From NCBI GenBank assembly GCA_964448245.1, contig CAYUWF010000025.1, positions 1-26,129 of the forward strand: a DNA stretch of 26,129 nucleotides, given 5' to 3'. Within the stretch, counting starts at the first letter, position 1; every line of letters starts with the position of its first letter. Below, one piece after another: positions 13,793 to 23,498 of the stretch. Both the position numbers and the translations under genes were made by a program. A model generated the notes under the pieces. That model saw nothing but the letters and a program-made list of their open reading frames with translations, made no database searches and had not been told where the DNA came from. This DNA is from DATEVL01 sp964448245 (lineage in GTDB: Bacteria; Chloroflexota; Anaerolineae; Anaerolineales; E44-bin32).

Positions 13793-16700
13793 ATCCATTC
13801 GCAGCGGGCCCGCCGTCGCCGTCGCGTCGACAGTGGCGGGACCTGGCGCCGCTGGTCTTGCTGGTCCTGGTGCTTCTGATGGCCGCCGCTCTCCGGCTCT
13901 CCGGCCTCGATTGGGACGAAAGCGCCCACCTGCACCCGGACGAACGATTCCTGACGATGGTCGAAACCGGTCTGCGCCTGCCGTCGAGCCTGGCCGAATA
14001 CTTCGACACCGCCCGCTCGCCTCTCAACCCCCACAACTCGGGCTTCACCTTCTTTGTCTACGGCACATTCCCGATCTTCCTGGTGCGCTACCTCGCCGGT
14101 TGGGTTTCGCAGTTGGGATATGACCAGGTCCATCTGGTGGGGCGGGCGGCCTCGACCTTCTTCGACCTGCTCTCGCTGATCCTGCTCTATGCCCTGGGTT
14201 CGCGGCTCTACGGCCGGAGGGTGGGCCTGATCGCGGCGCTGCTCGGGGCTTTCACCGTCCTGCTGATCCAGCACGCCCACTTCTTCGTCGTCGACCCCTT
14301 CGCCAACACCTTCATCGTCGCCGGCTTGTACCTTGCCGTGCGCGCCCAGCAGGAAGGGCGGCTTTTCGACTACGCGCTCTTTGGCGCGTGCGTCGGCGCG
14401 GCCGCGGCTTCCAAGATCAGCGCGCTGCCATTGGCGGGGGTTATCCTGCTCGCCGTCGCAGCCCGCTCCTTCACCGCGGAGCGAGGTCGCCGCGAGAAGG
14501 TCGTCCTGGCGGCGCTGTGGGGATTGCTGATGGCCGGCGGCGTGGCGTTCGCCACGTTCCGCGTCCTGCAGCCTTACGCCTTCCAGGGTCCGGCGATCTG
14601 GAACATCCTCCCGAATAGGGAGTGGCTGGCGGATCTGGCCGAGGTCCGCATCCAGTCCTCCGGCCAGGCCGACCTTCCATTCGCCCTGCAATGGGCAGAT
14701 CGTCCGCCCCTCCTGTTCGCGCTGGGCAACATGGTGTTGTGGGGCATGGGTCTCCCGCTAGGCATCATCGCCTGGGCTTCCTGGGGCGGGGCGGTGGTGC
14801 AGAGCCTGCGCGGGCGATGGCAGCCCCACCTCATCCTGGTGGTATGGACCGGCGCGTATTTCTACTGGCAAGGGGCCGCCTTCACGCCGGCCATGCGCTA
14901 CCAACTTCCGGTCTATCCGGCCCTCATCCTCCTGGCCGCCTGGGGTTCGGTGAGCGTTTGGGATTGGGCGCGGTCTCTGGCGCGCCCAGGCCGGTCCTGG
15001 GCGACCCTTGGCTTCGCCCTCGTCGCCGGCGTGCTGCTGGCGGCGCATATCGCTTACGGCATCGGGTTCAGCAGGATCTACGTGGCGGACGTCACTCGGG
15101 TGGCCGCCTCGCGCTGGATCTACCGCAACTTCCCTTCGGCGGTTAATCTCAATCTCGACCAGGGCGGCGAATCGGCTCTGTTCCCGCTGCCGACCACGCA
15201 GGATTTCCTGCTCGGAAGAGGTGCGGCCTATGAAGCAGCCTTCCGCCCGGAGGTCGAGGGTCAGCTCACCGCCGTTTCCGTCCCGCGCGTCGCCCGCCTG
15301 GGGCCGGCGGAGACGCCGGCCGCCGTCCAAATCGAGGTCCTCGACTCGTCGGGGACTTCGCTAACGAAGGCGACGGTGGTCGTCCCCGGCGATTCTGCGG
15401 ACATTTCCACCGTCGTCTTTGACCCGCCCATCGAAATCGTGCCGGGTGAGACGTACTTGTTGCGCCTCACGATCGAAGGGACCCCGGCCGCCGCCCTCGA
15501 CGGCAACCTCGGTCTGCGCTACCACTCGGACGGGGCGGAGGTCAACCAGGCGCTAAGTCTCGAGCAAGAGGACCTCGGACTGGCGCCGGGACGCGCCCAC
15601 CTGGCGACGATCGCCGGAGCGGCGGGTACGCTGCAGGCGGTGACGCTTGGGCCGGCGCGCTGGCTCGATCCGGCCTCCGGCCCCACGCGGCTGACGGCAG
15701 CCCTGCTCGACGACCCCGCGGCGACGGTTCCGCTGGCCGTGGCCACCGCCCAATGGGATCCGTCGTCGGTGGAGGCATCCGGCGTCCGGCTGGAGTTCGG
15801 CGCGCCCATCGAGCTCGATCCGGACCGCACCTACTGGCTGCGGACCGAGGCCAGTGGAAGCCCGCTGGCGGTGCGCGGTACGCGCATCATCAGCGAGTCC
15901 AGTTGGGACGACGGCCTCCCGCTGCGCATCGACGGGCGCGACGGATATGGGGGACTGTACATCGGGCTCAACCAGGAGCTGTATTGGTCCGAGAAGGAGG
16001 ACGCCGACGCCGACGGCCGCGCCGATAAGCTCGAGCGGCTCGTCGACACCCTGGCCCAGGGCGAATATCTGGCCATCACCTCCAACCGTCAGTACGGTTC
16101 CATCCCGCGCGTCCCGGTTCGCTACCCTCTGACGACGGCCTACTACCGCTTGCTTTTCGACTGCCCCGCGCCGACTCCGGTCAGCCAGTGCGCCGCCGTG
16201 GCCGAACCATCGGAGGAGGTCAACGCCCTCGGATACCGGCTGGTCCAGACGTTCCAAAGCAATCCGGCCCTCGGGCCGCTCGAGGTCAATGACCAGACGG
16301 CCGAGGAAGCCTTCACCGTCTATGATCATCCCAAGGTCCTGATCTTCGCCCGGATGCCCGAGTTCTCCCGGGCGAAAGTCGAAGAACTCCTGGGCGCGGT
16401 CGACCTGAGCCGTGTCCGGCCGCTCATCCCGTCGGAGGTCGGCTCGCCCGATCTGATGCTGCCGGCGCAGCGACTGGCCCAGCAGCAGGCAGGCGGGACG
16501 TGGTCGGAGCTGTTCCCGCGCGACAGCCTGATCAACCGGTCCCAGACGCTGGCGACGGTCGTTTGGTGGCTGCTGATCGCCGTCCTCGGTTGGATCAGCC
16601 TGCCGCTGGCTCGCCTGGTCCTACCGGGCTTTACCGTGGGCGCTTACGCCCTTGCGCGGACTCTGGGGATGCTCGTGCTGGCCTGGGGCACGTGGTTCCT

Positions 16701-19071
16701 CGGCAGCTACCAGGTCCCCTTCCAGATGACGACGATTCTGGCCGTTGTGTTGGCGATGCTGATCGTCGCCGCGATTCTGGCCTACCGCGGCAGGCACGAG
16801 CTCCGGGCTTTCCTGCGTGAGCACGGCCGCGAGATTGCGTGGATCGAGGTCCTGGCTCTGGGGCTCTTCCTGTTCGACCTCGCCATCCGCTTCGGCAATC
16901 CGGATCTCTGGCATCCGTCCAAGGGCGGCGAGAAGCCGATGGACTTCTCCTACTTCAATGCCGTCCTGCGCAGCACATCCTTCCCGCCTTACGATCCCTG
17001 GTTCGCCGGCGGGTACATCAACTATTACTACTTCGGCTTCGTCCTGGTCGGCGTGCCGGTGCGCCTGCTCGGCCTGAATCCCTCGGTTGCCTACAACCTG
17101 ATCCTGCCGACGCTGTTCGCTCTACTGGGCGTCAGTGGCTACGGCGTCGCCTTCGAGCTCGTCCGCCGCGCAACGGGTTTCGTGCGATCGATCTCTCCGC
17201 GCCTGGCCGGCGCCGCCGCGGCGGCCTTCCTGGTCCTGCTCGGCAATCTCGGCACGGTGGTGATGACGTACCAGGGTCTCAAGCAGATCGGGGCCGAGGG
17301 CGAGCCGACGGCCGACCTGCTGGCCGGTATCCCACAGGCGGTGAAGGGCCTGGCCAAGTTCGTCACACTGCAGTCCCCGCTCCCATTCCGCATGGACGAG
17401 TGGTACTGGAATCCGAGCCGGGCGATTCCGTCCGCGCCGGGTGAGGTCGATCCGATCACCGAGTTCCCGTTCTTCACCTTCCTGTATGCGGATCTGCACG
17501 CCCACATGATCGCGCTCCCGCTCACCATTCTCGCCCTGGGGTGGGCGATTGCCTGGGTACTGGCGGCGGACGAGCGCAAGCGTCTCGGCCTGGCGGCCAA
17601 GGCGATCGGGCTCGTCATCGGGGGACTGATCCTGGGGTCGCTGCGCCCGACGAACACCTGGGATTTCCCGGTCTACCTGGGACTCGGCGCGCTGGCGACG
17701 ATGACGGCGCCGTTCCTGCGAGAGCGACGCTTGAGCTGGGGTGCCGCCATCGAAGCCGTCTTCACCACCGCCGCGCTGCTCGTCGCCTTCGTCGCTTTGT
17801 ACGCGCCCTACACGCAGTGGTACGTCCAGGGCTACACCGAGGCCGGTTTGTGGGAAGGCTCGCGCACGTCGCTGCGGGCCTATCTCACCGTGCACGGCGT
17901 CTTCCTGTTCTTCAGCGTCGCCTGGATGGCCTGGGAGACGATCGCCTGGATAGCGTCGACGCCGATCTCGGCCCTGGCACGGCTGCGCTCCTACCTGATC
18001 GCGATACTGGCGGCCGCCGTCTTGCTCCTGGCGCTCCTCTTGTTCGGCTTCATCGATGGCGTGCGAGCGATCCTGTTCGCTCTGCCCCTGATGGTTTGGA
18101 GCACGGTCCTGTTGTTCCGCGCGAATTGGCCGCTGGTCAAGCGGATCGTCCTGGTGCTGATGATCGTCGGCCTGGCGGTAACGCTGGTCGTCGAAGTCGT
18201 CGTCCTGCTCGGCGACATCGGCCGGATGAACACGGTGTTCAAGTTCTACCTGCAGGTATGGACCCTGTTCTCGATCGCCGCAGCCGCGGGGTTGTTCTGG
18301 TCGCTGGCCGATTTGCCGGCCTGGCATCCCGCGGCGCGGGCGGTGTGGAGCGTCGGGGGCGTGGCGCTGGTCGCCGGGGCGCTCCTCTTCCCGCTGACGG
18401 CGACCCCCGCCAAGCTGCGCGACAGGGTGGCGACCGAGGCGCCGCACACCCTCGACGGACTGGCGTTCATGCCCTATGCCACGTATGCCGATGTGGGACG
18501 GGACTTGCATCTCGACGGCGACTACAGGATGATCCAGTGGCTCGAGGACAACGTCGAGGGTTCCCCGACGATCGTCGAGGCGCATGCCGAGCAGTACCGT
18601 TGGGGCGCCCGGACGGCGATCTACACCGGCCTGCCCGCCGTGCTCGGGTGGAGCTGGCATCAGCAGCAGCAGCGGGCGGCCGACTCTGGGCCGGTTCTCG
18701 AGCGCGCCTCCGAAATCGCCGACTTCTACATCCGCTACTCGGCGGATGAGGCCCGGGCCTTCCTCGAGAAGTACGGGGTCGCCTACATCATCGTCGGCGA
18801 GATGGAACGCGCCTATTATGAAGAGATGCAGCCGTGTTTGCCAGCCGCCGATGGGCTTGGCGTTACCTGCGATATGTCCGGAAGGCCGCTGGTGACCAAG
18901 CCGCCGCTCGTCGGCCCGGAGGACTGCGTCTCGATTGATCCGCAGGGCGAGGGGGGTGCCCTGCGTTGCCCGACCCACGGGTTGGAGAAGTTCGAGGCGA
19001 TGGTCGCCGACGGGACGCTGCGTGAAGCCTACCGCGACGGTCCCACGGTTGTCTACCAGGTCGTCCAATGA
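13789..19071 (+). CDS. Giant GT39-like / DUF2298 (Chlor_Arch_YYY) fusion membrane protein
   Basis: A 1760-aa fusion. Residues 1 to about 450 form a GT39-like GT-C domain: a membrane segment at 20-35, then LDWDESAHLHPDER (40-53) as the acidic catalytic loop. Residues of about 450-910 are soluble and contain two beta-rich repeats with similar phrases (VPGETYLLRLTIEG and LDPDRTYWLRTEASG) and an EF-hand-like acidic loop at 738-749. From about 1020 to the end is a DUF2298 domain: EKPMDFSYFNAVLRS, PPYDPWFAGGYINYYYFG with YYY at 1079-1081, TEFPFFTFLYADLHAHMIALP, NTWDFPVYL and RMNTVFKFYLQVW. The same motifs recur in the next gene. The start is GTG 13789, overlapping the previous stop. The function of DUF2298 is unknown; a role in envelope glycosylation is inferred from fusion and context. 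Confidence 0.9.
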   Translation: MNPFAAGPPSPSRRQWRDLAPLVLLVLVLLMAAALRLSGLDWDESAHLHPDERFLTMVETGLRLPSSLAEYFDTARSPLNPHNSGFTFFVYGTFPIFLVRYLAGWVSQLGYDQVHLVGRAASTFFDLLSLILLYALGSRLYGRRVGLIAALLGAFTVLLIQHAHFFVVDPFANTFIVAGLYLAVRAQQEGRLFDYALFGACVGAAAASKISALPLAGVILLAVAARSFTAERGRREKVVLAALWGLLMAGGVAFATFRVLQPYAFQGPAIWNILPNREWLADLAEVRIQSSGQADLPFALQWADRPPLLFALGNMVLWGMGLPLGIIAWASWGGAVVQSLRGRWQPHLILVVWTGAYFYWQGAAFTPAMRYQLPVYPALILLAAWGSVSVWDWARSLARPGRSWATLGFALVAGVLLAAHIAYGIGFSRIYVADVTRVAASRWIYRNFPSAVNLNLDQGGESALFPLPTTQDFLLGRGAAYEAAFRPEVEGQLTAVSVPRVARLGPAETPAAVQIEVLDSSGTSLTKATVVVPGDSADISTVVFDPPIEIVPGETYLLRLTIEGTPAAALDGNLGLRYHSDGAEVNQALSLEQEDLGLAPGRAHLATIAGAAGTLQAVTLGPARWLDPASGPTRLTAALLDDPAATVPLAVATAQWDPSSVEASGVRLEFGAPIELDPDRTYWLRTEASGSPLAVRGTRIISESSWDDGLPLRIDGRDGYGGLYIGLNQELYWSEKEDADADGRADKLERLVDTLAQGEYLAITSNRQYGSIPRVPVRYPLTTAYYRLLFDCPAPTPVSQCAAVAEPSEEVNALGYRLVQTFQSNPALGPLEVNDQTAEEAFTVYDHPKVLIFARMPEFSRAKVEELLGAVDLSRVRPLIPSEVGSPDLMLPAQRLAQQQAGGTWSELFPRDSLINRSQTLATVVWWLLIAVLGWISLPLARLVLPGFTVGAYALARTLGMLVLAWGTWFLGSYQVPFQMTTILAVVLAMLIVAAILAYRGRHELRAFLREHGREIAWIEVLALGLFLFDLAIRFGNPDLWHPSKGGEKPMDFSYFNAVLRSTSFPPYDPWFAGGYINYYYFGFVLVGVPVRLLGLNPSVAYNLILPTLFALLGVSGYGVAFELVRRATGFVRSISPRLAGAAAAAFLVLLGNLGTVVMTYQGLKQIGAEGEPTADLLAGIPQAVKGLAKFVTLQSPLPFRMDEWYWNPSRAIPSAPGEVDPITEFPFFTFLYADLHAHMIALPLTILALGWAIAWVLAADERKRLGLAAKAIGLVIGGLILGSLRPTNTWDFPVYLGLGALATMTAPFLRERRLSWGAAIEAVFTTAALLVAFVALYAPYTQWYVQGYTEAGLWEGSRTSLRAYLTVHGVFLFFSVAWMAWETIAWIASTPISALARLRSYLIAILAAAVLLLALLLFGFIDGVRAILFALPLMVWSTVLLFRANWPLVKRIVLVLMIVGLAVTLVVEVVVLLGDIGRMNTVFKFYLQVWTLFSIAAAAGLFWSLADLPAWHPAARAVWSVGGVALVAGALLFPLTATPAKLRDRVATEAPHTLDGLAFMPYATYADVGRDLHLDGDYRMIQWLEDNVEGSPTIVEAHAEQYRWGARTAIYTGLPAVLGWSWHQQQQRAADSGPVLERASEIADFYIRYSADEARAFLEKYGVAYIIVGEMERAYYEEMQPCLPAADGLGVTCDMSGRPLVTKPPLVGPEDCVSIDPQGEGGALRCPTHGLEKFEAMVADGTLREAYRDGPTVVYQVVQ

Positions 19072-21707
19072 TCGGAGGCATGCTGGCCTGGTGGGTGGCG
19101 AGCACCGTCGCCGGCGCGGCGGCTTTCCCGATCGCCTGGCGGCTGTTCGATCGCCTGCCGGATCGCGGATTCGGCCTGAGCCGGGCGTTCGGAATCCTCC
19201 TCGGCGGATACCTCCTGTGGCTCTCGGCCAGCCTCGGCGTTCTTCGCAACAGCCCCGGGGGAGCCGTGGCGGCGATCCTGCTCGTGGCGGCCGGCAGCGT
19301 CCTCGCCGCCCGCGGTCGCTGGAGGGAGATGCGGCGCTGGCTCCGGGCCAACGCCGGCACCGTCCTGGCGATGGAACTGGTATTCCTGCTGGCCTTCGTC
19401 GTTTGGGCCGTGGTTCGCTCTTACAACCCGGAGATCGTCGCCACCGAAAAGCCGATGGAGCTTGCGTTCCTCAACGCCATTCTGCGCTCACCGCAGTTTC
19501 CTCCGCAGGATCCGTGGCTTTCGGGAAGCGCCATTTCGTACTACTACCTGGGCTACGTCCTGCTCGCGTGGATGACGTGGCTGACCGGGGTGTCGGCCGG
19601 GGTCGCCTTCAATCTCGGCAACGCCCTGTGGTTCGCCCTGGTGGCCGTCGGCGCCTATTCGCTGGTCTTCAACCTGCTCTACCTTCGCCACGGTACCTCG
19701 CGGCGTCTGGCGTCGCTGCTCGGGCCGCTGCTCGTCGTCGTCGTCGGCAACCTCGCCGGTGTGTTTGAGGTCATGCACGCCCAGCACTGGTTTTGGGAGA
19801 CCCAGCCGGATGGGACGTCGACCTCCACGTTCTGGACCTGGCTCGACCTCGACGATCTGGCGAATCCGCCGGCCCGTTCTCCGGCTTTCCCACCCAATCG
19901 CTTCTGGTTCTGGTGGCAGGGGGCGCGGGTCATCAATGACATCGACCTAGCCGGGAACCACGTCGAGGTCATCGACGAGTTCCCGTTCTTCTCGTTCCTG
20001 CTGGCCGACAACCATCCGCATGTCCTGGCATTGCCGTTCGCCATCCTGGCCCTGGCAGTTGCGCTCCAGGCCCACCAGACGGGGCGGTCTGGAGGTTTCC
20101 GCCTTACCTGGCTGCGACCGTCGCGGCGTACGTTGCGCCTAGCCGCGGCAGGAGCCGTGGGGGCGGTCTTGCTTGCCGCACTGGCGCGGGCGGCAGCGGC
20201 CGCCGGCGACGGGATGCTACCCCGCGACATCGTCGCCGGGCTGATCCGAACGTCGCTGATGGGGCTCGCTGGAGTCGCCGTCCTGGCCGCTTTCCTTTGG
20301 CTGGTAGGCGGCCGGGAGGCATCGGCGCTGCCGACGAAAGAGCTGGTCCTTGTCGGATGGTTGTCGGGGACGCTCGCCTTCCTCAACACCTGGGACTTGC
20401 CGATCTATTTGGCGCTCATCCTCGGCGCGGCGGTGTGGGGGATGGTGGGCGACGGCTTATGGACCGCCATCCGTCGCGGGCTTTGGACGGGGGTGGCGGC
20501 GCTCGTGCTGGCGCTGATCGCCGTCCTTCCTTGGATACCGACCTTCGCATCGCAGGTTGGCGGCATCCTCCCCAACATGGTTTTCCCGACGCGCCTGCCG
20601 CAGTTCTTGATCATGTTCGCTGTCCTTCTCCTGCCGGTCGGCTTGTGGCTGTTGCTGCGAACGCGCCGGGAGATTCGCAGCCCCGGAACGTGGAAGCTGG
20701 TCCTGGCCGTTACGCTCGGCCTCCCGCTGGCGCTTCTGCTGCTGTCCTGGCTGCTAGGGGGTCTGGCCGTCGTTACCATGCCCGAGGCGGAGCTGCAGGC
20801 CGTGCTGAACGGCCTCGGTGCCACCAGCGTTGGCGAGGTCGCCGCCAGCGCCGTCTCCCGCCGGTTGGACGCGCCGTCGGTGGCGCTGCTGCTTTCACTC
20901 TTCCTGGCGTTGGGGGTTCTCTACCTTCGCCGCGCTCATCGAGAGGCCGGAGCAGGCGAGAGCGGACGGGGGGTCGGGATCTTTGTCGTTCTCATGATCA
21001 TGCTCGGGGCAGCGCTCGTCCTGGCGCCGGAGTTCTTCTACCTGCGGGACTCTTTTGGCTCCCGCATGAACACGGTTTTCAAGTTCTCCTATGCCGCCTG
21101 GCTGCTCTGGGCGGTGGCCGCGGCCTACATCTTGGCCTGGCCGTGGGAGTCGTTCGGCCGGTGGGGGAGGCCATTGCTGGTCCTGGCGGTTTTGCCGGTT
21201 TTCCTCGGGCTGGTCTACACGACGACGGCGTTGTGGGAGAAGACTTCGCACTTCGGCGTCCCCGGCGGCCCGCTGCTCGACGGTACGGCGCACCTGGACC
21301 AGGAGGTCCCGGGGGACGCGGCGGCGATCCGCTGGATGCGGGCCGCCCTGCATCCGGCAGTGGTGGCCGAAGCCGTCGGGGGAAGCTACTCTTCCTACGG
21401 GCGCGTCTCCGCCCACACCGGTTTCCCGACCGTCCTCGGGTGGGACTTCCATGAGTATCAGTGGCGCGGCGACTGGGGCCCCCAGGGGACCCGCCGGGAA
21501 GACATCGAACGGCTCTATCTAACCAAGGAGTGGGAGGAGGCGCAGGCCATCCTCGAGCAGTATTCGATCGAGTATGTCTACGTCGGTCCGCTCGAGCGCT
21601 CGACGTACTCGGCCCTGGTCATGCGCAAGTTCGACACCTATATGGACAAGCTCTTCGACCAGGCAGACGTGACGATCTACGGCCGTCGGACGGAGGTTGG
21701 ATCGTGA
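19068..21707 (+). CDS. DUF2298 (Chlor_Arch_YYY) membrane protein
   Basis: An 879-aa polytopic membrane protein and clear paralogue of the C-terminal half of the preceding fusion. Shared motifs, in order: EKPMELAFLNAILRS, PPQDPWLSGSAISYYYLGY with YYY at 158-160, DEFPFFSFLLADNHPHVLALP, NTWDLPIYLAL and RMNTVFKFSYAAW. Its own last 150 residues form a soluble extracytoplasmic region (GTRREDIERLY, YSIEYVYVGPLERSTY) resembling the fusion's tail. The extracytoplasmic acidic and histidine-rich motif (EFPFF...ADNHPH) may be a metal or active site, by analogy only. ATG 19068 overlaps the previous stop (ATGA). Substrate and reaction are unknown; GT-C-like fold and polyprenyl-linked glycan chemistry are plausible given its neighbours. 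Confidence 0.9.
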   Translation: MIGGMLAWWVASTVAGAAAFPIAWRLFDRLPDRGFGLSRAFGILLGGYLLWLSASLGVLRNSPGGAVAAILLVAAGSVLAARGRWREMRRWLRANAGTVLAMELVFLLAFVVWAVVRSYNPEIVATEKPMELAFLNAILRSPQFPPQDPWLSGSAISYYYLGYVLLAWMTWLTGVSAGVAFNLGNALWFALVAVGAYSLVFNLLYLRHGTSRRLASLLGPLLVVVVGNLAGVFEVMHAQHWFWETQPDGTSTSTFWTWLDLDDLANPPARSPAFPPNRFWFWWQGARVINDIDLAGNHVEVIDEFPFFSFLLADNHPHVLALPFAILALAVALQAHQTGRSGGFRLTWLRPSRRTLRLAAAGAVGAVLLAALARAAAAAGDGMLPRDIVAGLIRTSLMGLAGVAVLAAFLWLVGGREASALPTKELVLVGWLSGTLAFLNTWDLPIYLALILGAAVWGMVGDGLWTAIRRGLWTGVAALVLALIAVLPWIPTFASQVGGILPNMVFPTRLPQFLIMFAVLLLPVGLWLLLRTRREIRSPGTWKLVLAVTLGLPLALLLLSWLLGGLAVVTMPEAELQAVLNGLGATSVGEVAASAVSRRLDAPSVALLLSLFLALGVLYLRRAHREAGAGESGRGVGIFVVLMIMLGAALVLAPEFFYLRDSFGSRMNTVFKFSYAAWLLWAVAAAYILAWPWESFGRWGRPLLVLAVLPVFLGLVYTTTALWEKTSHFGVPGGPLLDGTAHLDQEVPGDAAAIRWMRAALHPAVVAEAVGGSYSSYGRVSAHTGFPTVLGWDFHEYQWRGDWGPQGTRREDIERLYLTKEWEEAQAILEQYSIEYVYVGPLERSTYSALVMRKFDTYMDKLFDQADVTIYGRRTEVGS

Positions 21708-23482
21708 ACGAACCCGAGGGCCACGTAACTTTGCGTCAGGTCCTGTTCGCCGGGATTTTCGTGCTTGCGCTTGGGATGCGTCTGGCAGACCTGGGCGTTG
21801 CCCCGCTGACCGATTCCGAGGCGCGGGAAGCGCTGTGGGCTGCAGAGGGCACCCCGGAGGACTCGGTCTTCTGGCCGCAAGATGTTTCGGCGGCCTCGAG
21901 CGCCGCCTATCAGACCCTCACCTGGGGGATCTTCCAGCTGGTCGGCGGCGGCGAGACTTTGGCTCGGGTGTTCCCGGCCGTCATCGGCGCATTCATCGTG
22001 TTTCCGCCGTGGCTCCTGCGCCGCAGGCTCGGAAACCTGGGCGCCCTGGCGGCTTCGTTCCTGCTGGCGATCTCGCCGACGTTGGTGGCGACGGCGCGCA
22101 CGGCCGACGGGACAAGTGCGGCGATGGTGGCGGGGGCGCTCGGCGCTACGGCCGTCATCCTCGGCCTGGACGGAGTATGGAAACCCCAGCAGACAACAGT
22201 TCTGCTTGCCGGGAGCCTGGCTGTGGGCTTCACCGCCGGCCCGGCCTTCTATCTCGGTCTCATGAGCCTGCTCCCGGCAGCCGGCCTGATGCTGATGACG
22301 TCGCCGCGGCCCTGGTCTACCGACCGGTGGATCGAGTTGAAATCGCGGCTCCCGGCGGCCTTTGGGATCGGCGTGCTCGCGGCGATCGCCCTGGCCTTCG
22401 CCGGGGGATTAATGCCGCGGGGTGGGACGGCGTTGGCCGAGGGCGTCCGCGTGTGGCTGGTGGGCTGGCTCGGACCAGGGACGATGCACGCGCTTTCCCC
22501 TGCGGCGATCCTCATCGTGTACGAGCCGCTGGTGGTGGTGTTCGGGATCCTCGGTGCGCTGGCCGCCTGGCGCGCGCGCGATTCCCTGGCCGTCGGCGCG
22601 GCCTGGTGGGCCGCCCTTGCCCTCCTTATCGCCGTCCTCTATCCGGGCCGATCGGGCGCGAGCGTGGCGTGGTGCACCATTCCCCTCGCCATCCTGGCTG
22701 GGCAGAGGCTGGCGCGCGCGGCGGAGCGCTTCCAACGCCTGTCCTCTCCTTGGCAGGCGGTCGGCGTCGCGGCGCTGCTAACCCTTCTGCTGATCTACGC
22801 CGGCGGCCAGCTCTCGGCCTACGCCAGCGGCATCGGGCCGGGGGCCATCCCGCTGATGCCGGAGGTGCGTCTGGCCGTCGCCGCCGGGGCGATCGTTGTT
22901 GCCATCCTGACGGTCGTGCTGATCGGCCTGGGGTGGAGCTGGGACGTCGCCCGATCCGGGGTGGCCCTCGGGGCAGCGACCCTGCTCCTCATGCTCACGC
23001 TCTCCTCGGGGTGGCGCCTGAACTTCTTCCGCCAGCGCCTGGGCGCGGCGGAGTTGTGGACCGTCTCCATGCCGACCTACGGGATTCCACGCATCGCCTC
23101 GACGCTGGCCTCTCTCTCGATGAGCACGCGGGGAATTCCCGACGACCTGCCGGTGGCCATCGACGACAAGACCCCGCCGCCTTCCCTGCTATGGGCGCTG
23201 CGCGCCTTCCCGCGCTTCACCACGAGCGACAGCGGGGTGGCGGAAAGCCCGCCGGTGATCCTGGCGCGTGCGACCGGGGGAGCGTCGCAGCTGCGCGCAG
23301 ATTATTTAGGTCAGACGGTGACCATCGCCGAGGCCTGGGATTTCGACGGCCCCCTGCCGCCCAACCCCCTGCAGTGGTGGTGGCGCCGAACGCTCCCGGT
23401 CGTGGCCGACACCTGGCTGCTGCTGGTGCGCGCCGATGTGGCGACGCTCGGCGAATTCGAGGCCGGCGAGGGCCAGCCGTGA
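21704..23482 (+). CDS. GT39-like (GT-C fold) membrane glycosyltransferase, second copy
   Basis: A 592-aa polytopic membrane protein with about a dozen hydrophobic segments. After the first membrane segment comes RLADLGVAPLTDSEAREALWAA, where D37 and E39 stand at the usual acidic catalytic position of GT39/ArnT-like enzymes. GRSGASVAWCTIPLAILAG follows in the middle, and a soluble C-terminal part of about 140 residues closes the protein. The start is GTG 21704: GGAGGT (21692-21697) lies 6 nt upstream and the codon overlaps the DUF2298 stop (GTGA). The frame is open further upstream to 21461, but that part only shadows the previous gene. It is the fourth of four translationally coupled membrane genes. 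The sugar and acceptor are unknown. Confidence 0.87.
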   Translation: MNEPEGHVTLRQVLFAGIFVLALGMRLADLGVAPLTDSEAREALWAAEGTPEDSVFWPQDVSAASSAAYQTLTWGIFQLVGGGETLARVFPAVIGAFIVFPPWLLRRRLGNLGALAASFLLAISPTLVATARTADGTSAAMVAGALGATAVILGLDGVWKPQQTTVLLAGSLAVGFTAGPAFYLGLMSLLPAAGLMLMTSPRPWSTDRWIELKSRLPAAFGIGVLAAIALAFAGGLMPRGGTALAEGVRVWLVGWLGPGTMHALSPAAILIVYEPLVVVFGILGALAAWRARDSLAVGAAWWAALALLIAVLYPGRSGASVAWCTIPLAILAGQRLARAAERFQRLSSPWQAVGVAALLTLLLIYAGGQLSAYASGIGPGAIPLMPEVRLAVAAGAIVVAILTVVLIGLGWSWDVARSGVALGAATLLLMLTLSSGWRLNFFRQRLGAAELWTVSMPTYGIPRIASTLASLSMSTRGIPDDLPVAIDDKTPPPSLLWALRAFPRFTTSDSGVAESPPVILARATGGASQLRADYLGQTVTIAEAWDFDGPLPPNPLQWWWRRTLPVVADTWLLLVRADVATLGEFEAGEGQP

Positions 23483-23498
23483 GGCAAGGCGGCGCGTG

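Noticed and set aside
17122..19068. A 648-codon minus-strand open frame opposite the DUF2298 domain
   Set aside because: The plus-strand frame holds conserved motifs shared with a paralogue; the antisense product is low-complexity Arg/Gln/Asp-rich sequence.
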